Shown here piece by piece: positions 12,401 through 21,652 of a stretch of DNA of 64,000 bases. The notes below the pieces were generated by a model, which worked only from the letters and a program-made list of their open reading frames with translations, ran no database searches and had not been told where the DNA came from. Position 1 is the first letter of the stretch. Every line of letters begins with the position of its first letter. The position numbers and the translations under genes were made by a program. Source of the DNA: Hyalella azteca (taxonomy: Eukaryota; Arthropoda; Malacostraca; Amphipoda; Hyalellidae); contig NW_025930611.1 of assembly GCF_000764305.2 (NCBI RefSeq), forward strand, positions 62,001 to 126,000, read 5' to 3'.

Positions 12401-15400
12401 TAAGCATCATTGAAAACATCTATTGGCTAGCAACACAGCTGAAATAGACAGAATAGATGCTGAGGAATAAATCAATCAAATAGAATAAAAATCAAATAGA
12501 AGACAAGGCAACGGTAAATCTACACGGGCTTATGAATCTACCTTTTTACAATTCCAATCATGAGTAACAAACAGCGGATTGAGGCGAGGCTTTTATTTGG
12601 TGATTAAATCAGAGATCAAGAATTTTAAATTATTAACATAATTTAAAATTCACTTGGTGTAATGATTGTACTAATGTTAGAAACATGGGTAATGTAATTT
12701 AAAATTTAAAAAATGCTATCGGACGCGGGACGATATGATTTATCCGATGGAACGTTTCTAATTAATATTTGGAAAATTAGTGTGGTGTAGTACTTCTTAT
12801 TAATTTCTAATTAATTTTCGATAGAGGCAATTAAGTGATCATAAACTGAATGCTTCCTCCTCTATCACAGGAAGTAAATAACCTTTTGGTGTGTGGGGCG
12901 ACTTTGTTGATGGCCCGGGCGATGGCCTCACAGCTGCCGGGCCGGGCGCCCCACACCCACAGATGCGGCGGGGGCAGGGCTGGCAGACGCACGTCAGCTC
13001 GGGGGCTGGGCGGGCTCTCGACCCCAGCGTCGTGCCCCTCCTGGCACGGCGTCGTGCCCCTTCTTATGAACGGAAAGAACGCTCCAAGTGTTCTGAACCA
13101 AGTGAACGCTCCAAGTGCTCCATGGGCCCGCTGGCGTGCGGTAGGCCAGGGGGCATCCAGCGGCCAAATGTGCACGACTGCGAGTCAAACAACGACCAAT
13201 ATTACGCGTGGGAACTGCTGTGCTTATGGCAACACGAGGGCCAGACTTCACCCAGCACAGCCGCCTGCACTCACCCAGTGTGGTTGTTGGCTGTCACTGC
13301 CTGTCTGCCAGCAATAACTGCATGGCTAACAGCCATAACTGCATAGCTAACAGCCATGACTGCATATCTACCAGCCATAATTGCATGGCTACCAGCCATA
13401 ACTGCATGGCCACCAGCCATAACTGCCTGGCTAACAGCCATAACTGCAAGACAATCAGCCATAACTGCAAGGCTGCCAGCCATAACTGCATGGCTAACAG
13501 CCATAACTGCAAGACAAGCCATAACTGCATGGCTAACAGCCATAACTGCTAGACAGCATTAACTGTTTGGCTGACAGCCTTCACTGCATGGCTGCCAGCC
13601 TTCGCTACATGGCTAGCACTCAATGTATTGCTGTCAGTCGTTAATCAGCCCAGTTGCTTAGCATGCCAACTGCTACTAACTAATATCCAGCATGGTTGCA
13701 AAGAAAGGCGTCAAAAACTCAGCCAGCCTAATTGTGAACAATCATACCGAATGGCCAGTGGGTGAACAATCATACCAATCACACGTGAGGCGGTCACGTG
13801 GCCAGTGAAGCGTTGACAAATTTTCATTTTTGCCTTTGTTTACCGTGCAGCACGCCTCTCCGAAGACATCAAGTGCATTTGAGCCTTAAACTAGGAGACG
13901 GCGTATAACGAAAATTACGACTAACAAAATGTATGTAAATGTAACAATTAAATTATCTAAACATGCGGGCACTAAAGTAAACTAACTAAAATTGTTAGAG
14001 TTATCCTTATAACGAGGTCGTTAGGCTAAACTTGGTGCTGCTGCACCAGTTCTTGCAAGGCTGCATACCCCAAACCACCGCCCTCACCTAGGCTCTTATA
14101 TTTGCCGTGCAGGGCGTGCAGGCTGAGGGGGGCGGGGAGTGCGATGTACAGCGCAGTTGCGGCGGTAGCGACCGACGCCACAGCGTCCACCCCAGCAGCG
14201 CTGCTGATGCCGCAATGCAGCTCAGTTAGCTGACACCTGCGACAGAATTGTGGGTGGTGTCTTGATGTCAGCGCCAGAGGAGCTGAATAAGCACTTATAG
14301 TTATTGCAAATTAATTAGAAAGCCGGGCTGTTGGGTAGGAATAATAAAATTGAAGAATTTACTTAATCTATTCATAGCAGTAAACAATTATTAATAGGGG
14401 TAAAATATGGCAAAGAATGTTCCGAACGTGGTGCTTCCTAGCGTGGTGCTTCCTAGCGTGATGCTTCCTAGCGTGGTGCTAGGGTGAAGTGAAAGGAACG
14501 TTCTAAGCGCTCTGAACGAAATGGACGCTCTGAACACTTCGAATGCTCTGAAATGCTCCGAGCCGCATGAATGCCGCGAGCACCTGAACTACACTATTCT
14601 GCATGTTCATGCTTAGCTTCTGCATTATATATCCTGCCATGTATTCTGCTCTACATGTTCATGCTTAGCATCTGCACTATATATCCTGCCATGTATTCTA
14701 ATCTTCTTGTCCATGCTTTTCTTCTCAATTGAGTTAAATTGTGCTGAACATAAAAACTATAATCTATGCGGATTGTTTTTAACAATCTTCTTCAAATGAT
14801 CAAATAATCCTGAATCAAATAATTGTCTTCAAATGATCCTGAGTCTCGTTTTTTTTAGAGCACATCATAAAATTTCGTTTTTTTATAGCACCTCATAAAA
14901 TCATTGCGCACGAGTAAAACCGACTTAAACTATGACCACTAAGGAGGCAAATGTGACTGACCTGGAGCCCTTGAGGCACTCCAGCAGGTCGTCGCAGGGC
15001 TCGGGGCTTGCTGTCTCTCCTGCTGGTCTGATGTCCAGCCTCAGTTGTCCCTCGTAACGCCGCGCCAGGTCAGACCAGCTGGTGCCTGCAGCGCGCAGCA
15101 CCGCAGCTGGCATCTTGATGTTGATGTCTTGAAACTGCTCATGAGGCAGCATTAATGCCCATGCCGTCACGTCTCCAGCTGCGGACGAAGGATGAGGATA
15201 CTTGTTGCCTGATGTGGCGTGAGCTTGGGTAGAGCGATAGATGGATGATAGGTGAAAAGGTATGTTGAGTAACGTAGAGAGGTAGAGACAAGGATGATGG
15301 ACAAAAAGCGAGTTGAATGGAGTCGAAAAGTAAATAATGAGAGATAAAAATAATGAGAAAACTGAAGGTATCTTCCTACCTTCACTTAGTTTTGGTAGCT

Positions 15401-18400
15401 CGGCGATTTATAAAATTAATGCCTCGAACCATTTGACCGGACTTCCAATTACGAACTTGCTGGTTCTGCATTCACGGAGGTGAGCTGCGAAAACTAACGC
15501 GTAGTGCTCGCTTAAAGCTCTTCATGGTGCCTTGTCCCTCCAATATGGAGGGTAGAACCTCCACTCGTGCCCATATTCATTAAGTGTAAATTGGAAGTCC
15601 TGTGTCATACGTATTGCTAATGCTTTAATACTTAGTAATCTTGGTCCATATCCGTCTCTCTTATCATGTGAGCTATATTTACGAATAGTCAAGACTTACT
15701 GTTAGTCTATAATTTTCACGTTTCAAATTAATACGAATATATCCATTTCCTTTGCGCAGTGCAAACACCTATATCTAGTTGAAAGCGGGCGAGTCGGCTG
15801 AAGCTCGGGAGGCGCGTCCGATGGTGGTCACTGCCATCCTCGGCTCTCGAAGCGTTGCTTTCTTCCGGCGGTCAATTAATAAATAATTATTTAGTTGACA
15901 TTGCCTTATTTATCCCCCACTCGGCCGTGTTTTCAATAGCTATATATAAGAGTTGGTAAGTATAAAAGTATCGGTAACATATGTATAGAAGGCCAGCCAT
16001 CCTCGTCTAGAAAAATGGATGATTAATCAAGATTAATATAAAGGGACGGATGAAGAGGAATGTGATAAGTACAGAAAGGGAAGCTAGGTAAATAGAAAGA
16101 GAGATTTGAAAGGAGAAGAGAGCGATTTTATAGGGAGAGAAGAATGATATGAAGAGAGGAGCGATGGCTAGGGTGAAGGGTTGTTAGCTGAGGGATGATA
16201 AACAGAAAGAGGGATAATAGTGAAAAAGTGGGATGATAGGCTGAGAGAGAGAGAGAGATAATGCGTATGGAGGGAGAGATAATGTGTAGAAAGTGGGATG
16301 GTAGAATGGAAGGCTATGAGTGTCAAAGAGTGGGATGCTACTTTGAGAGAGTGATGATAGGTAGATCAAGAGTGATGATTATTTGTGACGAATGATAGAG
16401 AGGTGAATGCTATTCTTTTTATGGTCACCGCGTATCAGGTCGGTACCAAAAATTAATATATTATGTTTTATGTAATGTGCACAAAGATATGCATTGTAAT
16501 TCGGGCATTGTATACATCAGATTACGTTGCTTTCGTAAATCGTGTTGTCTATAAATAAAACACTTTCAATGTTGACCTTATTTTCCGTTGTTTGTTTTAT
16601 TATTAATGTGGACTTTGTTTTGCAATATCTTTTTTAATCAGTAAACAAATAGATTTTATTAGCAACACAGGACGCTTTAGCTCATTCTAGGTTATTGAAT
16701 AACGACAATTGTAGTGGGAATGTGGCTATAAAACATTCTATCCATATTCGTTTCAAGCGCAATTCCTCTTCACTTGGTTACAGTACGAAAAAACCACCTG
16801 AGAAAATATCGTGCTGCATTAATGCAGCATTGTGACTCATTCAACTTTTTTCAACGCCCACTATATTACATAGTATGACGTATTATTATTAGTATTACTG
16901 GCACTACAGGCCAGTATTACTGATTGACAGTCGAAGGCATGACAAAGTTAATATGATGACAGCAGAGTGATGAATGAAAGGAATAAACAAATAGAGTAAT
17001 GCCCACACTATCAGCGGTGGTCTAGGAATTTACATTCATCTATATAAATAAGTCTCACATCATTAGATTATCTTATAATTATTGCAAGATTTATATTTTA
17101 TTTCTGTTGATTAATCCTATACAACATTCAATTCTTTTACATCTTCCTGTTTATCTTGGACATATAGAAGAAAAAATTGTGTTAACCAAACGGTCTTTAG
17201 GAGGTGTGTGAATTCAGCAGTAAAGGCATACCCACAGATAAAAGGGAGCGTATATTGAGGGAATGTAATAGTTCCGCAATATATCAGATTTCATTGCGTA
17301 TGAGACTTTTATGTCCCACTAATGACAACCAGGCCTGTAAACAACCATCAAAAAGTAACTATCAAGAATTTCTTCCGCACATAAAGTTTTATGGCGATTT
17401 GATGGTGCAATACCAAAAGTAGAATCTCCCAGGCATTTAAGGCACTGAATAAAAATATTACCTATGTCAAGGATCCAACTATTGCTGAGTGCCGAGAAGA
17501 CTCCGGCAATCGCTTCAGCAATATGTTGGGAGTCAGGACACTGCAGCAAGATTTTCACCCAGTCATTCGTGTCAACGCCTTCCATAGCGTCGCGCAGGAG
17601 CGGCCAGTTGTCCCAGAAGACAGTGGACTCCTCAGCAGCACTCAGCTCCATGAACACATACGTGAGCACTTCGAGCGGCCTGCTAATATTATTAGTCAAG
17701 TATTATTAGTAAAAGTTATCTATATCTAAATCACAAGAACAATCGTCATATTCACGTTAAATTCATATGGAATCATTCTGATTTACATAGAAAACATCAT
17801 GTATAAGTGCCGCTACTATGATTGTTAAACTAATTTCGTAATAGTGAAAACTACATTTTTCCGCATTGTAGAACAGCACCGGAAGATATGTACCGTGAGA
17901 CACTTATTAATTAGATCAAATTAATGTAGTGAGACCTAAATTAACTTGGTATCCCTATAAAAATAATTCGTTAGATAATCTAGCCCTGTGAGTCGTAGGT
18001 GAAATCAGGTCTGATAGAAATATAATGGAATCCTCTAACGACAACCGCAAGAGTTTACTATCTCAGAGACAGTCTTAAGAAACTCAATTAAATCTTTCCC
18101 AACAGGAAACTCACTTGACATTTTTTAATTTTTGTGACGTCAGGATGGGCGGTAAGGCATTATTCTTGCGGAGCTCCATTAAGACAGGTTTGGAAGCAAA
18201 CAGTTCATGTATGCTCTTGTGATGAAAGAAATATGTGCACGACTTAGAATTTTTCATTGGACGTTTCATTTTCAAGACAACACCAAGGAGAGCATTAGGA
18301 TCAAGCGTCCCAAGCGCCCCATATTCTTTGAGATTTGATCTGATCCTGCGTCTCAAATCCTCAACTTCATTTTCAGGGAAAACCAAACGATGTTCACAAA

Positions 18401-20031
18401 TCGTCTTCAAGGAGAAATTGCCTAAGTCTTGGAAGAAAGAATCGATAAGTCCAGCCTTGTCAACAATGGCGTGGGAGGCCAGCTTTGACTGAATAATTTT
18501 CTCATACAGATCATATGTAACTTGAGCTACAGCAGCATGAGATTTCAAATCATTTATCTTTTCGGGAAAGTTCCAGACCAGGTGACAAAAGAGAACCAAA
18601 TTAATGGGACGAACAAAAAGTTTTTGAATGTTCGGTCCAAGAGACCTGAAACTCTTCACAACTTTCTCATCATGCGGAGTGACATACTTTTCATACTTCT
18701 TTAGAAATCTTAGTTGGTCATCTGAATCACAAATTTCTGATATCTCATACTCTTGGAACTTCACACCTTCTCGCTTCAAAAAGTCCTTGAGCTCATCAGC
18801 AGCACTTGGCCTGGTGGTGATGATCACACGACACTCATGTTTTTTCATTTTGTCCACAATCTCTGGCACAACCTTATACGAGTCTTTATTACATTCATCA
18901 AAGCCATCAATGAGAATCAAAGGGTTAGACTCGGCGATTTCTTGTACAACAGTTTTAGGGCCGAGTTTCTGGCACACATTCTCGAAGTTTTTTTCTACTA
19001 CATCTGTAAATTCTTTTGTTGAAACATTCCTGCATTCATGATAAAGTAAGAAAATGTGATTTTTCAGATTGGACATTTCTACCTCTGCATCTGAGAAACC
19101 ATGGTGCTGTATCACCAAGTTCTTGGCCAAAGTGGATTTCCCAGACCCGGACTCGCCAATGACTAGAATGAACTTATCGTTGCCACTGAGGAGTTCAGTG
19201 TAGGAGATCTTGTCTTCGGGTTGATCTTTAGGCTTCTGCAGTGTCAATTCCAGGGAATGAAAAACTTTCGAGCGTTCAACTTTGTCATCGCTAAAGAGCA
19301 AAGTTTCTTCAGACAACATCGCTTCCCACATGACTTTGGCTTCTTTGTTTCCATAAGTTTGTAGGAAAAAGCGGCAATAAGCCTTAGCTTTTTCATTATC
19401 TGTGCGCACTTCATCCCACATCCCATCTATCTGGGCTTTGAAACTCGTTACTTCAACAGCAGGGATGTTGTAGATGTTGGCAGCTTCATCTACCACATCA
19501 TGCAGAGCTTTGACAATTTCATCAAACTTCATAGGGTCGACAGATTCGCCTGCGACATCATGCATGACATCGTTCCTCATGTCCTTAGCTTTTATAAGGA
19601 GGCTCTCAAGCTGAGTAGGAATTCTCACTTGGCCAGCGTTCGTGTATGTTTCTTTAGATTTGAATATTTCAATCAGAAATTGGCACATTAGAGTTACGTC
19701 ATACTTTGAAGGTTCTTCCTGTAGCATTTCCATTAACCATTTGGGTAGTCCAACCTTTGGCAGTTTGAATCTATTTTTCTTTTGTGCCACCAGGGCAGCA
19801 TGGCGGTCTTCATATTGCTGCTTCTTTTCTCCAAAGTAATCTGCATAAGTCTGCCCTTGCTGCTTGTCGCTGCATTCCCACTCTAGAACGGCTCTGAAAA
19901 CTTCACACATGGGAACTTGGACGGCAAAAATGTTCTTGTATCTGTTGGCTTCCTGAGGTGAAAGCTCAATTCCTGGCACGAGAGAAATGTTCTGAGCGAT
20001 GGTAGCCATATTTGCCAGCTGTTGAGTTTAT
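6356..20031 (-). CDS. Multi-exon HEPN-NACHT-LRR-like (NLR/STAND-type) gene, overall model
   Basis: I joined a single large exon (18115-20031) to a chain of small downstream exons. Each has a consensus acceptor and donor and a compatible reading frame: 17462-17679, 14962-15178, 14088-14236, 12883-12979, 12138-12263, 11451-11501, 10517-10737, 10117-10321, one missing exon, 8601-8709, 8145-8270, 7826-7879, and a tentative last exon 6356-6482. The encoded order is a HEPN-like helical domain, a NACHT NTPase with its helical region, then two homologous tandem blocks of LRR-like modules of about 286 residues each. NACHT proteins of the STAND class are signal-sensing switches, and in animals the HEPN-NACHT-LRR layout suggests an intracellular immune sensor. 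That role is inference. The chain would fall out of frame between 10117 and 8709 unless one more exon exists there. The 5' UTR starts in an exon further upstream, since an acceptor precedes 20031. The 3' end is uncertain. Confidence 0.75.
7826..7879 (-). CDS. NLR-like gene, exon B6 (mini-exon)
   Basis: Acceptor attggcag opens a frame, AGNLRLFICDEPPVTSG, aligned codon for codon with A6. At the position of the A6 donor the sequence is GG|CCCG, so the donor GT is absent. A GT three bases further (GGCCC|GTAACT) restores a donor and keeps phase 2. Similarity to A6 is weak by itself; the call rests on position, length and phase. Confidence 0.5.
8145..8270 (-). CDS. NLR-like gene, exon B5 (LRR-like)
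   Basis: Acceptor tctcacag and donor CACAAG|GTGAGG enclose 126 bases, identical in length and phase to A5. The product AIYIGRSALNAGEERRLLAL then LHEEGIRTPDAG matches A5 across the repeat. It joins B4 in frame (split Arg codon). Confidence 0.75.
8601..8709 (-). CDS. NLR-like gene, exon B4 (LRR-like)
   Basis: Acceptor ctagcag and donor AAGAG|GTCAGT enclose 35 codons, phase 1 to 2. The product includes TPPPLLMVMGSTAVSWEAVA and ends APSSKR, paired with A4. The exon start could be three bases further upstream because AGCAG offers two in-frame acceptors. Confidence 0.7.
8879..9037. repeat. 20-bp minisatellite running into the assembly gap
   Basis: About eight units of cagcacgcttgtcgctagag, with a few gctgg variants, end at the N run. 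Lies in the B2-B4 intron of the NLR-like gene. Confidence 0.9.
9038..9200. other. Assembly gap (163 N)
   Basis: Flanked by two unrelated tandem arrays, so its true length is unknown. It is the likeliest place for the missing exon B3. Confidence 0.99.
9201..9425. repeat. 57-bp minisatellite, about four units
   Basis: Units begin at 9201, 9258, 9315 and 9372 and are nearly identical. The period is a multiple of three, which keeps frames open on both strands; that alone is not evidence of coding. Confidence 0.9.
9916..10070. repeat. 40-bp minisatellite, about four units
   Basis: Units of tccaacaccacatgcatgac plus cattgataacattaaactca; the second unit is shortened. Close to the donor of exon B2. 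Confidence 0.85.
10117..10321 (-). CDS. NLR-like gene, exon B2
   Basis: Acceptor cccgcag and donor CAGCAG|GTGAGG enclose 67 codons, phase 1 to 2. It pairs with A2 through ALMLP near the start, GDLRLRLP in the middle and PCDDLLQQLVGS at the end. The phase-2 exit cannot be joined to the next visible exon (B4, phase-1 entry), so an exon is missing between them. Confidence 0.75.
10517..10737 (-). CDS. NLR-like gene, exon B1 (first module of block B)
   Basis: Acceptor actcacag and donor TGCG|GTGAGA enclose 73 codons, phase 2 to 1, as in A1. The product includes VGQVHTKLQSINAEDFEAQW and DWREALLCRPHEARL. It has strong coding composition and high GC against an AT-rich intron background. It marks the start of the second copy of the six-exon block. 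Confidence 0.75.
10935..11110. repeat. Fold-back element, possibly a Penelope-like 3' end
   Basis: Inverted arms aaaagcgaagaaaactcca (10935-10953) and its complement (11067-11085) are followed by a second copy of the right arm at 11092-11110. The loop has gtttcgaagaccagctccat, related to the hairpin at 22510-22667. Confidence 0.5.
11451..11501 (-). CDS. NLR-like gene, exon A6 (51-bp mini-exon)
   Basis: Acceptor cccggcag and donor GACGG|GTGAGT enclose 16 codons plus three split bases, phase 2 to 2. The product DGVVRLHVTDVLRDPDG has the L-x-V beta-strand pattern of an LRR. The paired exon B6 has the same 16 internal codons plus one extra codon at its end. It joins A5 and B1 in frame. Confidence 0.65.
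11799..12138. repeat. 31-bp minisatellite containing the exon A5 splice donor
   Basis: Eleven units with the core gtatctactgagactca. On the transcribed minus strand each unit carries a GTGAGT-like donor; eight of eleven keep GTGAGT exactly, including the true donor at 12132-12137. Confidence 0.9.
12138..12263 (-). CDS. NLR-like gene, exon A5 (LRR-like)
   Basis: Acceptor gtgtgcag and donor GATCC|GTGAGT enclose 126 bases, phase 2 to 2. The product, LESIRLYRSKLGEDELRQLL then EDLQREGVRSG, is a good ribonuclease-inhibitor-type leucine-rich repeat. Exon B5 is exactly the same length and similar (AIYIGRSALNAGEERRLLAL). The donor lies in the first unit of the 31-bp minisatellite at 11799-12138, so copies of the donor sequence follow the exon. 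Confidence 0.8.
12883..12979 (-). CDS. NLR-like gene, exon A4 (LRR-like)
   Basis: Acceptor ctgccag and donor AAAAG|GTTATT enclose 31 codons, phase 1 to 2. The product reads HLWVWGARPGSCEAIARAI and ends APHTKR across the splice. Exon B4 gives LLMVMGSTAVSWEAVAQTV ending APSSKR, so strand and helix positions line up. The donor is weaker than its neighbours (GTTATT). Confidence 0.7.
13305..13630. repeat. 21-bp minisatellite in the A3-A4 intron
   Basis: About fifteen imperfect units of agccataactgcatggctaa. The multiple-of-three period gives long spurious open frames on both strands. Confidence 0.9.
14088..14236 (-). CDS. NLR-like gene, exon A3 (LRR-like)
   Basis: Acceptor gtcgcag and donor CTAG|GTGAGG enclose 49 codons, phase 2 to 1. 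The first residues, CQLTELHCGISS, fit the L-x-x-L-x-C/N pattern of a ribonuclease-inhibitor-type leucine-rich repeat, and an alanine-rich helix follows. It joins A2 and A4 in frame. Its counterpart in block B is not visible and would be expected near the gap at 9038-9200. Confidence 0.65.
14428..14486. repeat. 15-bp tandem repeat, four units
   Basis: Units of gtggtgcttcctagc in the A2-A3 intron. Confidence 0.8.
14590..14712. repeat. Tandem duplication of about 60 bp
   Basis: Two copies containing catgttcatgcttagc and atatatcctgccatgtattc in the A2-A3 intron. Confidence 0.7.
14962..15178 (-). CDS. NLR-like gene, exon A2
   Basis: Bounded by acceptor tccgcag and donor CCAG|GTCAGT, with 71 codons in phase 1 to 2. 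The translation has VTAWALMLPHEQ near the start and PCDDLLECLKGS at the end. The paired exon B2 has LEAVALMLPQDE and PCDDLLQQLVGS at the same places. The QLRLDIRP / DLRLRLPV stretch resembles the beta-strand part of a leucine-rich repeat. GC content and codon use are far higher than in the flanking introns, supporting a real exon. Confidence 0.75.
15190..15370 (+). repeat. Purine-rich tract (pyrimidine-rich in the NLR transcript)
   Basis: Strong G+A bias on the plus strand. Together with 16010-16400 it makes much of the long A1-A2 intron a polypyrimidine sequence in the transcript. Confidence 0.55.
15442..15601. repeat. Small inverted repeat in the A1-A2 intron
   Basis: ggacttccaatt at about 15442 and aattggaagtcc ending at about 15601 are complementary. 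Possible small fold-back element. Confidence 0.4.
16010..16400 (+). repeat. Long degenerate purine tract with GATAG/GAGAG units
   Basis: Nearly 400 bases dominated by G and A, with repeats such as gagagagaga and gggatgatag. Lies in the A1-A2 intron. Confidence 0.6.
17462..17679 (-). CDS. NLR-like gene, exon A1 (first module of block A)
   Basis: Acceptor attagcag and donor ATAG|GTAATA bound 72 codons plus one base each side (phase 2 in, phase 1 out). The first base completes the Lys codon split by the HEPN-NACHT exon. The product contains FWDNWPLLRDAMEGV and DWVKILLQC. These align with FEAQWQEMQRTLQEAG and DWREALLCR of exon B1, which has the same phases and is only one codon longer. It sits between the NACHT region and the LRR-like modules, so it may be a linker helix or the first repeat. 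No named domain is recognised. Confidence 0.7.
18115..20031 (-). CDS. HEPN-like plus NACHT NTPase exon (start ATG at 20009)
   Basis: This exon encodes 631 complete codons plus two bases. Residues about 20-190 are helical with RNDVMH at 145-150, which fits the R-N-x3-H signature of HEPN RNase-type domains (DZIP3-like HEPN family). The NACHT domain follows: Walker A GESGSGKST (285-293), Walker B LILIDGFDE (364-372) with the acidic pair, sensor RVIITTRP (394-401), and FFHHKSIHELFAS (594-606), which matches the conserved helical-domain motif after NACHT in NLR proteins. No signal peptide or membrane segment is seen, so a cytosolic location is likely. The ATG is the first in the exon and sits 22 bases inside an acceptor (aatttcag at 20032). 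The open frame appears to stop at 18111-18113, but that TGA is inside the donor AA|GTGAGT, and splicing to 17679 keeps the frame. Function as a nucleotide-switched sensor follows from the family; the ligand is unknown. Confidence 0.9.
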
Positions 20032-21652
20032 CTGAAATTAATGAAATAATAACTTGTACCAATAAAGAATATTTGGTATTTTCCTTATGCGAGCAAATAA
20101 AATAGTTTAGAGGATAAATTGTGACGAGTGGTGGAAGATCTTGTATGATGCATGCTACTAGCGCTAAGAGAACTTTTCGTTATACCTTGTATCAAGTTGT
20201 AGTTTGTTACGGTTATTAATGCGAATGCTTTGTAACAATATTGGAAGTTATGATAAAAGCATGAACAATAAAGAACCTTACAGAAACCGTAAATGAACGC
20301 AGTTTATATTGAGAACATTTCACTATTACTATTGCAAATAAAATAAACTATTGCACATGTCTATATAATAAAATTTTCCTGTAACAGATCACCTAACCTA
20401 GAAAACGCACCAACAAGAGGATGTGGCAAAAAGTTCCCTCTTCCCGGGCGCCTTCACTTTCAGCTCCTTTTCTTCGCCTTTTCTGTTTGAAGAAATTTAA
20501 CAAAAGTTTTTTCTCTGATGTGTTTCTTAAAATTACTTCTTTTAAATTATTTTATTATTTCTATATATTAGTTACCTTGGACTGAAGAACCTAAAACAGC
20601 CCGTACCGGTAGTTGAAGTGAGACGTTCGTCACCTAAAATAATTACAAGTGAAACCTCGCATCTTTTGCATCACCATCTCCGTCTTATCCGGACGATGAG
20701 TAGGAGTTCCTTATCTCTTATCATTTAGAGAAAACCTTATCGTACCTCCAATATTGACGGTTATCTTCGTTGAATTTATGTTCCAAAACTGCCATAGAAA
20801 CTTAAATGGATGAGGTGAAATGAACGATCGTTCATAGACTAGACTTCAAAGTCTCTTTGTCGGAACCATGAACGTAGAGCGGCAAAACGCTGAAGACTTT
20901 AAAATTTGATTAGACTGAGTGCGGCGACTTACAACATTGCTGCACTGTTCCGTTCACTTCGGTGTTCTATCAAGACAAATTACAAAACCAAAATAAAACA
21001 TAACTTATACAAAACATAAAACTTAGGGCTTTGACTAAAGAAGAATGCTTCCAAATATTGGCTACAAATTTACGCAACGTATATTCGGAATTGCACCAAA
21101 CAAATGAACAAAATTCCAAAATTACGTACGCGCTAGAAAACTGATCGTGAATTGACAAAAAAACGATGGTGCAATAACTCAAGCAACAGGATCATTTTCC
21201 TGCGGGTGTTGTATGATACTCGTAACACAATCTTATTAAGACTATTCAATTCTTTCAACACATCAGAAGTGCGTTATTTGTGGAAGCAGGTGACTGTTGA
21301 AACATTGAATAACGCGCGCCTAAGTCTCTTCACTCGAATCAAGACGATGAATACAGGTAAATTCAACAAATTAAAACTAGCAAAAAAAATTTTGAGACAA
21401 ATTTTCATTCACAAATGAAAAATGCATTCATATTTGTAGTCATTTCCATGCCAATAGAGAGGATTTTGGAGTTTATTTATTTGAGCCAGCTACTTTGAGT
21501 GTCAGTGATAAATCTGATACAATATGCAAGTGCGCGAAGTTTGGTTAGAATTCACCAGAAAACCATCTCGAAATCATTCGCGCTGCATTTCATCATTACC
21601 ATTTTATCACCTCTTAAAGTGTTTGATTATGAAAAATATAAATGTATGTACA
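20032..21652. other. Upstream region of the NLR-like gene; no gene recognised
   Basis: Should contain the promoter and at least one 5' non-coding exon, because an acceptor precedes 20031. I cannot fix the upstream donor or a core promoter by eye. Confidence 0.4.

Noticed and set aside
13208..13562. Long open frames of MANSHNC-like repeats on both strands
   Set aside because: Produced by a 21-bp minisatellite whose period is a multiple of three.
14491..14575. Heat-shock-element-like GAAcgTTC and related words
   Set aside because: Only one correctly spaced pair, and it lies in an intron of the NLR-like gene among other tandem repeats.
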